This document shows, piece after piece, positions 44,729 to 53,607 of a DNA stretch of 64,000 bases. The position numbers were made by a program, and so were the translations under genes. The stretch covers positions 1,871,753-1,935,752 of the forward strand of contig CATQHL010000001.1 of assembly GCA_958295925.1 (NCBI GenBank), given 5' to 3'. The notes under the pieces are model-generated. The model saw only the letters and a list, made by a program, of their open reading frames with translations, ran no database searches and had not been told where the DNA came from. Source of the stretch: an uncultured Acidimicrobiales bacterium (lineage in GTDB: Bacteria > Actinomycetota > Acidimicrobiia > Acidimicrobiales > CATQHL01). Position 1 is the first letter of the stretch, and every line of letters starts with the position of its first letter.

Positions 44729-45953
44729 GGGACGATGCCAACTCCTCCCGGAATTGGGGGGCGGCGATCCCCACGAGAGCCTCCGCCCGTTCTCTCATTG
44801 TCCGCCCTGAGAGGTCTACCGTCCCGTATTCGGTCACGACGTATTGCACATAATGCCTGGGTACAGACACGGGGCTTCCCGCCTCCAGCTTGGCGACAAT
44901 CCTTGAGACGTCGCCCCCGCGGTTCGTGGATGGCATCGCGATGACGCTCTTTCCTCCCGGCGACAGCCAGGCCCCTGCGAGAAAGTCCAGCCCTCCCCCC
45001 ACGCCGCTCAGCTGCCTGCCCCCGATGAACTCCACGTTGGCCTGACCGGTCAGGTCAACCTGTGTCGCCGAGTTGATTGAGATGAACCGCTCAAAGGCCG
45101 CCATGCGCGACGGGTCAAGAATGACGTCAAAGGGATGCGTCTCCACGGCGGGGTTCTTGTGCGTGAAGTCGAAGAGCCTCCTGGTGCCCATCAACTCGGC
45201 GCAAAGAACTGACGCCCTGCTGTCGGCGAGTTTCCTGGCGGCGGCCAGATCGACTATTGCGTCTATGCCCATGCCGTAGATGCGCAGGTTCTCAACGTCG
45301 GATGCGCACAAGTTCCTCATCAGGATCTCAGGGATGGCGCCGATGCCCACCTGCAGCACAGACCCCGAGGGAACCATCTCGGTCAGCCTCTCGCCGATCG
45401 CCTCCGCCGTGGGATTCGTCCTTGGCTGGGGATGCTCCATGAGCGGCTCGTCCGTCTCAACGAGCCAGTCGAGTTCGGAGACTTCCAGCGACACCCCCCC
45501 GACGGCGGGCATGCGCTCATTCACCTGGGCAATCACGGTTGGGGCGATGCGCGCCAGCGAGTACGGGTAGCTCGGCGAAGTCCCCAGGCTGCAGCGGCCA
45601 TTGTGGTCGGGGGGGGAGGTGTGCACCACCGCCACGTCCAGCGGCAATCTGCCGCTTCGGAACAGGCGGGACACCTGGGAGCCGCGGATCGGCAGGAACC
45701 CCACCCTGCCGTCGGCGACTGCGTCCCTTACGGGGGGCATCACGTGCCAAGTGGTGTAGCTGACTCCTTCGACAAGGAAGGGATAGTCGGAGAGCAGAAG
45801 CCCGCCGTAGACGCTCAGTCCTCGGAGCCTGTCTGCCTGTCGGGAGATCTCGCGCTCTATCTCCAAAGCCTCACCCGCACCGGGGGGGAGAACCACCGAG
45901 GAGGTCGGCTCGATCTTGCTGACCGCCTCGGCTGCCGATACCCACTTTCCCAT
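44721..45953 (-). CDS. Acetyl-CoA hydrolase/4-hydroxybutyrate CoA-transferase family protein
   Basis: A 410-residue family I CoA-transferase. Seen are VVHTSPPDHNGRCSLG, VGIGAIPEIL, CAELMGTRRLFDF (region of the catalytic Glu), GGGLDFLAGAW with GKSVIAMPSTN, and YVVTEYGTVDLSGRTMRERA. The length is near the usual 430. It moves CoA between short acids, activating a substrate for the two hot-dog hydratases encoded just after it. The adenine deaminase gene ends 88 bp upstream. Confidence 0.9.
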   Translation of the reverse strand: MGKWVSAAEAVSKIEPTSSVVLPPGAGEALEIEREISRQADRLRGLSVYGGLLLSDYPFLVEGVSYTTWHVMPPVRDAVADGRVGFLPIRGSQVSRLFRSGRLPLDVAVVHTSPPDHNGRCSLGTSPSYPYSLARIAPTVIAQVNERMPAVGGVSLEVSELDWLVETDEPLMEHPQPRTNPTAEAIGERLTEMVPSGSVLQVGIGAIPEILMRNLCASDVENLRIYGMGIDAIVDLAAARKLADSRASVLCAELMGTRRLFDFTHKNPAVETHPFDVILDPSRMAAFERFISINSATQVDLTGQANVEFIGGRQLSGVGGGLDFLAGAWLSPGGKSVIAMPSTNRGGDVSRIVAKLEAGSPVSVPRHYVQYVVTEYGTVDLSGRTMRERAEALVGIAAPQFREELASSLD

Positions 45954-46041
45954 GGCCTGGTCAGATTGTCTCGGAGAGGGCGGCCACTCTCGCTCCCGCC
46001 ACCGGGCTACAGCACGCCGATGCGCCCCCGGACAGATGCAT

Positions 46042-47802
46042 CTACAGCCTGCGCACTATCGGGCTGCAGAAGTCGAGGGTGGCCTGCTCCACGAAGCCGC
46101 GATCCAGCAGCGAGTACTGCGGGATGGCGGTGATCGGCAGAAAGATCAGCCACATGAAAGGATTCGGCAGGGTGCACCCCAGCTCGTGGGCGGCTGCTAT
46201 GAGCCGGTCTTCGGCCTCCACCATCTCTGCCGGGGGGATGTCGCTCATGATCCCCGCCAGAGGCAGCGCCAGTTCGGCCAATACATCGCCTCCCCTGCTT
46301 ACCACCTGACCGCCGTTGAGCTCGATCACCCTGTTCACGGCCGTAGCCATCGAGACCGCGTCGGCCCCCAGGCAAACCACGTTCTCGTCGTCCGGCGAAA
46401 GTGAGGTGGCCAGCGCCCCCTCCCGCAGGTTGAAACCCGACATGAACGCCGTGGAGCGTGAGCCGGTGTCGTTGTAGCGCTCGATCACGCTCACATAGTT
46501 GACGTCGATCCCTGCGTTCGGGTGCACCACCCCGCCGGACACCTCAAGCTCCACGTCCCGCCTCAGCCTTATCGGTATCTCGGGCGGGATGAACATTGAG
46601 ATGGCCTCTACGCGCCCGTCGGGAAGGTCGGTGCGGAAAAGCAGGTCGTCGGCACTCACCGGGGTGAGCTTGAACGTTCGAAGCATCTCCGGCGGGCGCT
46701 CCGGCGGCGTGAGCGCCACCTCCATACTCCCGTCGGACGCCACCAGCCTCCCCCCGGAGTAGACGGATGCCACCTCGAACTCCTCCAGATCCTCCACAAG
46801 CAGGATGTCTGCGTAGCGACCCGGGGCAATCGCCCCCACCACGTCGTCCACCCGCAAGGCGTCTGCGGCGTTGATCGTGACCATCGAGATGGCCGTCACA
46901 GGGTCTATCCCCGCCTTGATGGCGCAGCGAAGGATGTGGTCCATGTGACCTAGGCGCATCAGCGTGGAGGTGTCAGTGTCGTCCGAGCAGAGGCACACCC
47001 GGCGGGTAGGCAGGCCGGCCTCGGTTACAGCCTTGATGCAGTCGGCAAGGTTGTGCGCCATCGTGGCTTCCCGCAGCAGGCAGTAGATGCCGTTGCGCAA
47101 CTTGTCGATGGTCTCCTCCTTAGAGAAGCACTCGTGGTCGTCACGCGCCCCGCAGCAGGCGTACGCACCCAGCGCCAGACCGGTTACGAACGGGGCGTGG
47201 CCGTGCACCGGCAGCCTGTGCTCCTCGCAGAGGCCGATCGACTCGATCACGTCCTCGTCGCCCGCCCTAATGAAGTCGAAGGTTGTCTCGGCGATGCCGT
47301 TGGCCTCTTCCCAGGTCATCGCCACCCTGTGGTCGGCGGGGCCGATGCTGGCGCCAAGCGTGCCCGGCGGGATGGTGTAGGGAATCTTGCTGGGCGGGGG
47401 GTTGAAGATTCTCAGCGGCAACCCCTTTGCCTCGTCCAGCATGTATCGGATGCCGTCGATTCCCTTCACCGGTGCGATCTGGTCGAAAGCCGTGCAGACC
47501 GAGGTGGTGCCTCGGGGCAGCACCGCCTGCGCGTAGCCCGTTATCGAGAGCTTCGACACCTCGGTGTGGACGTGCGGGTCGATCAGGCCGGGGACGAGGT
47601 GCTTTCCCGAAGCGTCCACGATCCGCGTTTCCTCCCCCACGGTCTCGCCCACGTCACCAATGGCGGCTATCACCTCGCCTGTCACCGCCACGTCCGCCTC
47701 GTAGACCTCGGCGGTGAAGACGTTGACCAGTTTCCCGCCCCGGAAGACCAGATCGGCCTTCCGCCTGCCCAGTCCTGTGTCTATGGCCTGCTTGTTGTAC
47801 AT
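46042..47802 (-). CDS. ade: Adenine deaminase (first copy)
   Basis: A 586-residue ADE-family amidohydrolase converting adenine to hypoxanthine, or a close relative acting on a similar ring. Metal residues: the HxH in GLIDPHVHTEVS, Glu/His positions around ESIGLCEEHRLPVHGHAP, and CSDDTDTSTL. The C-terminal ADE domain has DDENVVCLGADA and the terminal LTAIPQYSLLDRG-type segment (here FLPITAIPQYSLLDRG). The His following IGLCEEHRLPVHGHAP fits family architecture. It differs considerably from the second copy at 54922. Embedded in the long minus-strand run. Confidence 0.85.
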   Translation of the reverse strand: MYNKQAIDTGLGRRKADLVFRGGKLVNVFTAEVYEADVAVTGEVIAAIGDVGETVGEETRIVDASGKHLVPGLIDPHVHTEVSKLSITGYAQAVLPRGTTSVCTAFDQIAPVKGIDGIRYMLDEAKGLPLRIFNPPPSKIPYTIPPGTLGASIGPADHRVAMTWEEANGIAETTFDFIRAGDEDVIESIGLCEEHRLPVHGHAPFVTGLALGAYACCGARDDHECFSKEETIDKLRNGIYCLLREATMAHNLADCIKAVTEAGLPTRRVCLCSDDTDTSTLMRLGHMDHILRCAIKAGIDPVTAISMVTINAADALRVDDVVGAIAPGRYADILLVEDLEEFEVASVYSGGRLVASDGSMEVALTPPERPPEMLRTFKLTPVSADDLLFRTDLPDGRVEAISMFIPPEIPIRLRRDVELEVSGGVVHPNAGIDVNYVSVIERYNDTGSRSTAFMSGFNLREGALATSLSPDDENVVCLGADAVSMATAVNRVIELNGGQVVSRGGDVLAELALPLAGIMSDIPPAEMVEAEDRLIAAAHELGCTLPNPFMWLIFLPITAIPQYSLLDRGFVEQATLDFCSPIVRRL

Positions 47803-47851
47803 CGTAGGGCTCCTTGTCTTTGAGATGTGACGCGCGGTCTCCCTCAGCCGT

Positions 47852-49177
47852 TCATCGGCGGTCTGTTCGCAGGGTGACGCGCACCGGCAGGTGTTTTATT
47901 CCGCAGATGAAGTTGGAGCGCAGACGGGATGTCGGCCCGGATTGGCTGATCGTGTCTACGCGTGTCAACAGCGACCGGAAAATCAACCTGATTTCCAGGC
48001 GCGCCAGCCATGCCCCCAAGCAGAGGTGAGGGTCGTGCAGGCCAAAGGCTGCGTGCTCCGCGTTGGCGCGGGTGATGTCGAAGCGGTATGGGTTCAAGAA
48101 GCGGCCTTCGTCGAAGTTGGCCGAGGCGTACCACATCACCACACGGTCTCCAGCCCTGATCTCGGCGCTGCCCAGACTGGTGTCTTCCGTGGCTGTGCGG
48201 CGAAAGTGCGTCACCGCCGTGGCGTAGCGAAGGATTTCCTCCACGGCGCGGCTCAGCAGGCTGTCGTCCCCCTCCGTCACAGACCGTCGCAACAATGCAA
48301 GCTGTTCAGGGTTGTTGATAAGGGCGTGCATGCCCGTCGTGGTGGAGTAGCGGGTGGTGTCGTTGCCCGCCGCCACCAGCAGTGCGAAGAAGTTCCTGAA
48401 CTCCCGCGTGCTCAGTCGGCTGCCGTCGGGTGCGGCCGACAGCAGGGTGCTCGTGAGGTCGTCACCTGGCCTGCGCCGACGCTGTGCCGCCAGGGCGTCC
48501 GCGTATTCGAACACCTCCAGGGTGGCCGGGCTGCGAAACGGCAGCAGCCGGAACTCCTCGGTGTCGGCCTTGTCGATCACAAAGTCGGTGTATTCGGGGT
48601 CGGCGTTTCCCAGCATCGCGTCTGCCCAGGCCGAGAGCGTCTCGGCGTCCTCCTCGGGGGCCCCCAGCAGGGCGGCCACCACCCGCATGGGGAGTTTCCT
48701 CGACACTTCCTCGGCGAAGTCGAACTCCTCCCTGGCCACCGCTCGGGCGACAATATCGTCCGCCAGTCGGCGCAGTTCACCCTCTCGAGCCTCCACTGCC
48801 CGGCGGGTGAAGCCCCTGTTGACCAGTCGGCGCAGCCTCGTGTGCTCCGGCGGGTCGAGCTCCTGCATTGAGCGGCGCGCCTCAAGCTCGTCGCCTTGCA
48901 TTTCCTCCAGCGTCACGCCCTTCGTGCAGGTGAACGTCACGTAGTCCCGCCCCACCGTGCTCACGTCGTCGTAGCGGGTTACTGTCCAGCATCTCCGCTG
49001 GTCGTTCCACGAAACGGGGTCGCTGCTGCGAAGGCGGGCGAATGCGGCATGAGGTATCCCGTTCAGGTAGGTGTCGGGGTCGTAGACGTCGGCGAGCGGG
49101 TCTCCGGACGGGAAGCGGTACGTGGTGCTTGCTGCGGACGCCCCTGCCGAGTCCTCAGTGGAAGGCGAGGTACTCAT
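47852..49177 (-). CDS. Cytochrome P450 with unusual heme-loop spacing
   Basis: A 441-residue P450. The I-helix motif is AGNDTT (270-275), the ExxR is E314-R317 (EEILR) and the heme Cys is C386. The heme loop reads FGLHDPHLCLG: F378 to C386 is one residue longer than the canonical FGxGxHxC, and the second Gly is missing. The rest (ELDPPEHTRLRRLVN, FRRTATED) is typical of actinobacterial soluble P450s. Its start overlaps the glutamine-synthetase-like gene by 23 bases. The ferredoxin/reductase pair at 8282-9772 may supply electrons. Confidence 0.9.
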   Translation of the reverse strand: MSTSPSTEDSAGASAASTTYRFPSGDPLADVYDPDTYLNGIPHAAFARLRSSDPVSWNDQRRCWTVTRYDDVSTVGRDYVTFTCTKGVTLEEMQGDELEARRSMQELDPPEHTRLRRLVNRGFTRRAVEAREGELRRLADDIVARAVAREEFDFAEEVSRKLPMRVVAALLGAPEEDAETLSAWADAMLGNADPEYTDFVIDKADTEEFRLLPFRSPATLEVFEYADALAAQRRRRPGDDLTSTLLSAAPDGSRLSTREFRNFFALLVAAGNDTTRYSTTTGMHALINNPEQLALLRRSVTEGDDSLLSRAVEEILRYATAVTHFRRTATEDTSLGSAEIRAGDRVVMWYASANFDEGRFLNPYRFDITRANAEHAAFGLHDPHLCLGAWLARLEIRLIFRSLLTRVDTISQSGPTSRLRSNFICGIKHLPVRVTLRTDRR

Positions 49178-50462
49178 TCAGCTCCCAGTCGGTCACCGCC
49201 CTGGCGAATCGTGCCCACTCCGCCCGCTTCATGAAGACGAAGTGGTCAATCACCTCCCGGCCGAATGCCTCCACGAACTCACTGTCGGCCTCAAGGGCGT
49301 CCAACGCCAGGGAGAGGTTTTCCGGCGCGCAGCGTGTGGTGTTCGCCACTTCAAGCCCGTCGCCCATCTCCGGCGGGGGAGGTTCCACAGCGGCAGCGAC
49401 ACCCAGCCTCGCCCCGACCATCATGGCGGCCCCGCCCAGGTAGATGTTCGCGGCGCCGTCGGCCAGCCGATGCTCCAGCCTCGCGGCGCTTCCCCGCCCG
49501 CTTGGAACACGCACAGCCACCGAGCGATGGTCGTACCCCCAGTTCGCCCAGTAGCCGGAGAGTTGGCCTGGGATGAGCCTCTTGTAGGCGTTCACCGTGG
49601 GGGCGCAGATCGCCGAGAGCGCCTCGTGGTGCGTCAGCAGACCGGCAATGCCCGACTTTGCCGCCTTCGACAGCCCGTCGTCGGCACGCTCGTCGGCGAA
49701 GAGGTTCGAACCGTCGTCGGCCGAGACGCTGAGGTGATAGTGCGTGCCGCTTCCCCCCCGGTCGCCCAGCGGTTTGCCCATGAACGTCAGCAAAAGCCCC
49801 CTTCGCAAGGCGATCTCGCGACAGAGTTGCTTGAGCAGGAACGTATTGTCGAGAGCCACGAGGGCGTCGTCGTAGGCCACGGCGAGCTCGAACTGCGGGG
49901 TGTCGTACTCGCTGGCGGCAGTCTCGACGGGTATTCCGCAGCGCGCCGCGGCATCCATGATCTCAGTGAAGAGGCCCTCGGGGTCTATCAAGCTGCCGGT
50001 GCCGTAGCAGTAGGCGCTCGGCGTGTCCAAGGGCACCCATCCGCCGTCATCCCCTCGCTGGAGGACGTAGAACTCAAGCTCCACCCCCATCTTTGGGGTT
50101 CCCCCAGCCTCGGAGGCCAAGGCTTCCGCTGCTCGCCTGGCCGCTAGGCGCGGTGAGATCTCCAGCGGCTTCCCCAGCCGCTCGGCATCTGCTACCACAA
50201 CGCCGACGCCCTCCTCCCAGCAAGGTCGGATGTCCTTTGCCAGGTAGCGGGCATGCATGTCTCCCAGGCCTTCGAGCACCTCCGCCCCAGGTGCGGGGAT
50301 CAAGTCCCTGTCGTAACCCACCCCGAAGATGCCCACCGAGAACGAAACGTCGTCCCCTGCGGCGGAGACAGGCACGTACTTGCCTCGTGCGAAGCCGTAC
50401 TGGTCGGGGAAGAGAACGCGGATGCGCCGAAAGTTCGAAGAGTTGGAAGCTGAAGCACTCAC
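49155..50462 (-). CDS. Glutamine synthetase-family protein (gamma-glutamyl-amine ligase-like)
   Basis: A 435-residue GS-fold enzyme. Metal/substrate segments are GVELEFYVL, SEYDTPQFEL, GSGTHYHLSVS, APTVNAYKRLIPGQ and ARLEHRLADGAANIYL. The N-terminal beta-grasp part is short, as in the GlnA-like and PuuA-like enzymes that glutamylate amines rather than assimilate ammonia. A gamma-glutamyl hydrolase-type gene is present at 60055. First gene of the long minus-strand run; the BMP lipoprotein gene is divergent, 254 bp away. Confidence 0.88.
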   Translation of the reverse strand: MSASASNSSNFRRIRVLFPDQYGFARGKYVPVSAAGDDVSFSVGIFGVGYDRDLIPAPGAEVLEGLGDMHARYLAKDIRPCWEEGVGVVVADAERLGKPLEISPRLAARRAAEALASEAGGTPKMGVELEFYVLQRGDDGGWVPLDTPSAYCYGTGSLIDPEGLFTEIMDAAARCGIPVETAASEYDTPQFELAVAYDDALVALDNTFLLKQLCREIALRRGLLLTFMGKPLGDRGGSGTHYHLSVSADDGSNLFADERADDGLSKAAKSGIAGLLTHHEALSAICAPTVNAYKRLIPGQLSGYWANWGYDHRSVAVRVPSGRGSAARLEHRLADGAANIYLGGAAMMVGARLGVAAAVEPPPPEMGDGLEVANTTRCAPENLSLALDALEADSEFVEAFGREVIDHFVFMKRAEWARFARAVTDWELNEYLAFH

Positions 50463-50575
50463 GAGGCAATTCTTGCGTCCGTTGCGGCTGAATGTGCAGG
50501 TTTCGCAAACTTTGAACCGATTTCACTCAGGGACATGGCGCCAAAATTTTGAGTTCTGCCCTTCAGCGAACCTCT

Positions 50576-50606
50576 TTGCGAATTGTTGGGGCAATTGGGC
50601 TAGAAT
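50576..50606 (+). promoter_or_regulatory. Possible promoter of the BMP lipoprotein gene
   Basis: TAGAAT (50601-50606) is a good -10 element; TTGCGA (50576-50581) is a candidate -35 at a long 19-bp spacing. The implied leader is about 105 bases, without a riboswitch fold I recognise. Confidence 0.35.
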
Positions 50607-50716
50607 TTGCCGAACTCACACGCTCGCCTCACCGCAGCGGCCAGCAGTTGAGATCGAGAAAGTCCACAGGCCTGCAATCTGACTGTGCAGTTGCCGCGAG
50701 ACAAAAGGGAGACAAA

Positions 50717-51904
50717 ATGCCCGGGTTTCAGAAAGCCAAGAACTCCAGACGCCATTCATCGATGCGCCGTCGCCTCAAGGTGCCGTTGATCGGCCTCTTT
50801 GCGTTGGCGCTGCTGGCCGCCGCCTGTGCAAGCGACGGGGAGACTTCCACGTCTCCCCCCCCTGCGCCTGAGCCTGCGCAGCCGACGGCGGAACCCGCTC
50901 CCTCCCCGGAGCCCGAGCCTGCCCCGGAGCCCGAGCCTGCCCCAGCGCCCGAGCCTGCCCCGGCTGAAGTTGAAGGGCTGCGTGTAGCGCTGCTCCTGCC
51001 TGGTATCAAGAACGACAACTCCTTCAGCCAAGCCGCTGCCGAGGGCCTGATCGACGCTGTGGAGGAAGACGGCGGCATCGCCGAATACCAGATCCTCGAA
51101 GAGATCATTCAGCCCACAGACTCCCTCCCGGCCATACGCGCTTTTGCCACCCAGGGATTCGACCTCATCATCGGGCACGGAATCGAGTACGTAGATCCCA
51201 TTATGGATCTCTATTCGGAGTTCCCCGACGTCAACTTCGTGATGACGGGAGGATTCCTGGTGGAGGGAGCCGGGCAGCAGGACAATGTGGTTGACTGGCT
51301 TTACAGCGTTCAGGACATGGCCTACCCCAACGGCATACTCGCCGCCAACGCAGTCGTGGGCGAGACAATCGGCATCGTCGGCGGGCCGGAGTTCGACTTC
51401 GTGAAGACCATGCACCTCTCCTTCCGGCAGGGAGTGGCTTCTGTCAACCCCGAGATTGAGTTCCTGGAGGGTTTCGTAGGAGACTTCGTCAACGTCCAGA
51501 AGGCCGCAGAGGTCACCACCTCCCTCATAGACCAGGGTGCCAACCTCATTTACTGCACGGGCGACGGAATTTGCATCGGCGCCGCCCAGTCGGCCTCGGC
51601 GGCAGGGGTGCCGATCCTGGTGGGCTTCGGCTCGCAGGAGGAGACCGCCCCCGACGTCTACATCGCAGGCACGGCCATTCGCCTCAGCGATACTTTCCAG
51701 AACTACTTTGACCTCGTTCGAAGCGGTGAATTCGGCAACGCCTTCTTCCCAGGGAGCATTCAGAACGGTGGTGTAGAGATTCTGCCCATCAACATGGAAG
51801 CCACCGTGGAGACGGCGGTAAGCCTTGAGGAGCTAAAGGAAATCCAGGATGAGTTAATCGAAGGCGTGCAATCCGGGGAGATTGAAATTCCATCACCATT
51901 CTAG
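50717..51904 (+). CDS. BMP-family nucleoside-binding lipoprotein
   Basis: A 395-residue BMP (PnrA-like) substrate-binding protein from ATG 50717 after AAAGGGAGACAAA; the frame is open further up but without a ribosome site. The signal ends in a lipobox (LLAAACAS, Cys at about 36). A Pro/Glu/Ala linker covers about residues 45-90. The domain then shows VALLLPGIKNDNSFSQAA, DLIIGHGIEYVD, FVMTGGF and IGIVGGPEFDFV, the family pattern. It is 30 kb from the matching permeases and ATPase at 16849-20525 but is their obvious partner for purine nucleoside uptake. Confidence 0.93.
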   Translation: MPGFQKAKNSRRHSSMRRRLKVPLIGLFALALLAAACASDGETSTSPPPAPEPAQPTAEPAPSPEPEPAPEPEPAPAPEPAPAEVEGLRVALLLPGIKNDNSFSQAAAEGLIDAVEEDGGIAEYQILEEIIQPTDSLPAIRAFATQGFDLIIGHGIEYVDPIMDLYSEFPDVNFVMTGGFLVEGAGQQDNVVDWLYSVQDMAYPNGILAANAVVGETIGIVGGPEFDFVKTMHLSFRQGVASVNPEIEFLEGFVGDFVNVQKAAEVTTSLIDQGANLIYCTGDGICIGAAQSASAAGVPILVGFGSQEETAPDVYIAGTAIRLSDTFQNYFDLVRSGEFGNAFFPGSIQNGGVEILPINMEATVETAVSLEELKEIQDELIEGVQSGEIEIPSPF

Positions 51905-51915
51905 AGAATCGCAAA

Positions 51916-51947
51916 GCGGGGCGCAGGCATAACCGTCTGCGCCCCGC
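51916..51947 (+). terminator. Terminator-type hairpin after the BMP lipoprotein gene
   Basis: GCGGGGCGCAG (51916-51926) and its exact complement (51937-51947) form an 11-bp GC stem with a 10-base loop, starting 12 bp after the stop codon. No T-run follows, as is common in high-GC actinomycetes. AT-rich DNA begins directly after it. Confidence 0.75.
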
Positions 51948-52101
51948 TCGGCGTAATAGAATCTTTGCGAGAAGTAATTTCTAGCGTACTATTAACGTTG
52001 ATAGCAGCACTGCACCACTCATTCGAACTAGGTCACCACTTTCGCTTAGCTTTAACCTAGGGGTTTAAGCTTTAGCATTAGACAAAGAAGAAAGTTCTTC
52101 A

Positions 52102-53058
52102 CTAATTCTTTTGATTATAACATTCCTTGAGCTTAGTTAATGCTATTTTTAGATTGTAATATGTAGTTTCTAGGCTCCTCGAACTTCTTGGATTGAGTTT
52201 TCTAGCATAAGCACAATCTGGATCATCCTTTATTTTCTTCATATGCGAATGAAATGTTTGATTCTGCTTAAACCCGGGAATCGCTTCCCTGCAGGCTTCA
52301 GCTAATTCCTTGTAGGACGCAGGATACCTTTCAAAAAACTCATCGTCAGACACTTGAACTCTAGGGGCATTGGGATCCTTGGTATAACCAAATGAAGCTT
52401 CTCCATTTAATCCGCGTACTATCATTGTTTTGATGGTAATCGCTACAAAGTATTCAGAGTTGGAAGAGGAGGAATCTTTCGAAAGCTTCTGCAAGTTCTG
52501 AATAAGGTCTCTCTGGGATGTTGATAATTTATCAGTCATCTCTAGTTTTCCTAGATGTCCAACAGGCATAATGTAGGGCAGTTCTATATCTTCATTGAAC
52601 CAGTCCTTACAGGCCCTGATGAAGTTGAATACGCTAGCTGTCCCATACTTAGTCATGTATTGGGTGATCTCTTGGTGGAAGCCTCGCGGGATGCTACCTG
52701 TATGGGCCACATGATTGCGGATATCTTGTATTCCTTTTATATTGTCTATTATTTCTTTGGGCGGGTTGACTGTTTTAATTGCTTTATTAAGTGAAATTGT
52801 CCGAGGCTCATTCGTGAGTGCGTCATTTTCATATTCTACTGATTTATCATTTTGCTTGTGATGATGTATTGATTGGATTTCGTTGCCGTTATCCTTTACA
52901 ATTTTAGCTTTTAACAGAACTTCCCAAGCATTAATTACTAATAGTGAAAATGTCTCAATTCTGTATTGATTACTAGGTCTATTGTATATTTCAATTGCTA
53001 CTAAGATTGCGGCAGCAGCTTTACGAGCCATACATACTGATATTGTGTGCTCTGACAT
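52102..53058 (-). CDS. DUF3644-type protein with HEPN-like RNase motif
   Basis: A 318-residue protein matching my memory of the DUF3644 family: ARKAAAAILVAIEIYNRP and SLLVINAWEVLLKAKIV near the N-terminus. It carries RNHVAH at residues 114-119, the R-x4-H motif (Arg followed by a polar residue) of HEPN ribonucleases. A C-terminal region (YPASYKELAEACREAIPGF) resembles small helical DNA-binding segments. AT-rich codon use contrasts with the GC-rich genes nearby. HEPN proteins often act in abortive infection or toxin-antitoxin roles; that role is inferred here from motif and neighbourhood. Confidence 0.72.
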   Translation of the reverse strand: MSEHTISVCMARKAAAAILVAIEIYNRPSNQYRIETFSLLVINAWEVLLKAKIVKDNGNEIQSIHHHKQNDKSVEYENDALTNEPRTISLNKAIKTVNPPKEIIDNIKGIQDIRNHVAHTGSIPRGFHQEITQYMTKYGTASVFNFIRACKDWFNEDIELPYIMPVGHLGKLEMTDKLSTSQRDLIQNLQKLSKDSSSSNSEYFVAITIKTMIVRGLNGEASFGYTKDPNAPRVQVSDDEFFERYPASYKELAEACREAIPGFKQNQTFHSHMKKIKDDPDCAYARKLNPRSSRSLETTYYNLKIALTKLKECYNQKN

Positions 53059-53329
53059 TGGCGAGTTTCTCCTTCTTGCTTAATTTGTGTTTTCAGAACG
53101 TCCCGTGACAAATGTCTGATACGCTCTAGACAAGAGTGTATGGCAAAACAAGGCAGGTGGAGATTAATTCCTGTCTAGAGGGTCTTGTTGCGTGATCTTG
53201 TAGATCGTGTCTAGCAAATGAGCGCTCGTTTATGGAACCTCCAGCAGCGCGTCACTTTCTAAGCTCTTCACCCTCTGTGCAGACACCCAGCCTTGTCCGT
53301 TATGAGTGTGTAGAAGAAACCAACGACCA
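53059..53329. other. Decayed stretch between DUF3644 and RloB remnants
   Basis: With the following pseudogene this 360-bp zone has no intact gene. On the minus strand around 53225-53320, one frame reads SSGRWFLLHTHNGQGWVSAQ, resembling the end of a bacterial SH3 domain but closed by stops upstream. It could be a fossil of an inserted gene or chance. No tRNA or repeat pair is apparent. Confidence 0.35.
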
Positions 53330-53607
53330 CTACTGTGGTCTTATACGGTCGACTAGACACCAGATATCCGAGTTTGGGTTGGAATTCTCGGGCCTTCCCT
53401 CGCGATCGTGAAGTTTATCTAGGTATTGCGAGCGTTTATTGGTGAAACACCGAAAGCTTTCAGCGAAATTCGTATCGCAGAATATTGGTTGTTCCAGAAC
53501 TGGAAGTACCCGCGTTCTGTTACTTTTCCTTCTGCGTAAAGATGTATGATTCTAGTAGGAGATCTTGGTTGGCGCTTCCTCTTAAAGTCGTCATTCCGCT
53601 TGGCCAT
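53330..53607 (-). pseudogene. Broken RloB-like gene downstream of the AAA ATPase
   Basis: The ATG at 53607 overlaps the ATPase stop (TAATG). The first 62 codons give KRKRQPRSPTRIIHLYAEGK and VTERGYFQFW, the RloB start (EGxxTExxYF), then a TAG at 53419-53421. In another frame, at the right distance (about 53 residues after EGK), comes DIWCLVDR, matching the RloB WCVFDRD strand, ending at a TAG at 53330. Full RloB proteins are about 200 residues, so this looks frameshifted and truncated. The same bases in the first frame can also be read as SH3-like sequence, so the exact history is unclear. Confidence 0.6.

Noticed and set aside
50463-50716. Purine or guanidine riboswitch before the BMP lipoprotein gene
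   Set aside because: No three-way junction or conserved core could be recognised by eye.
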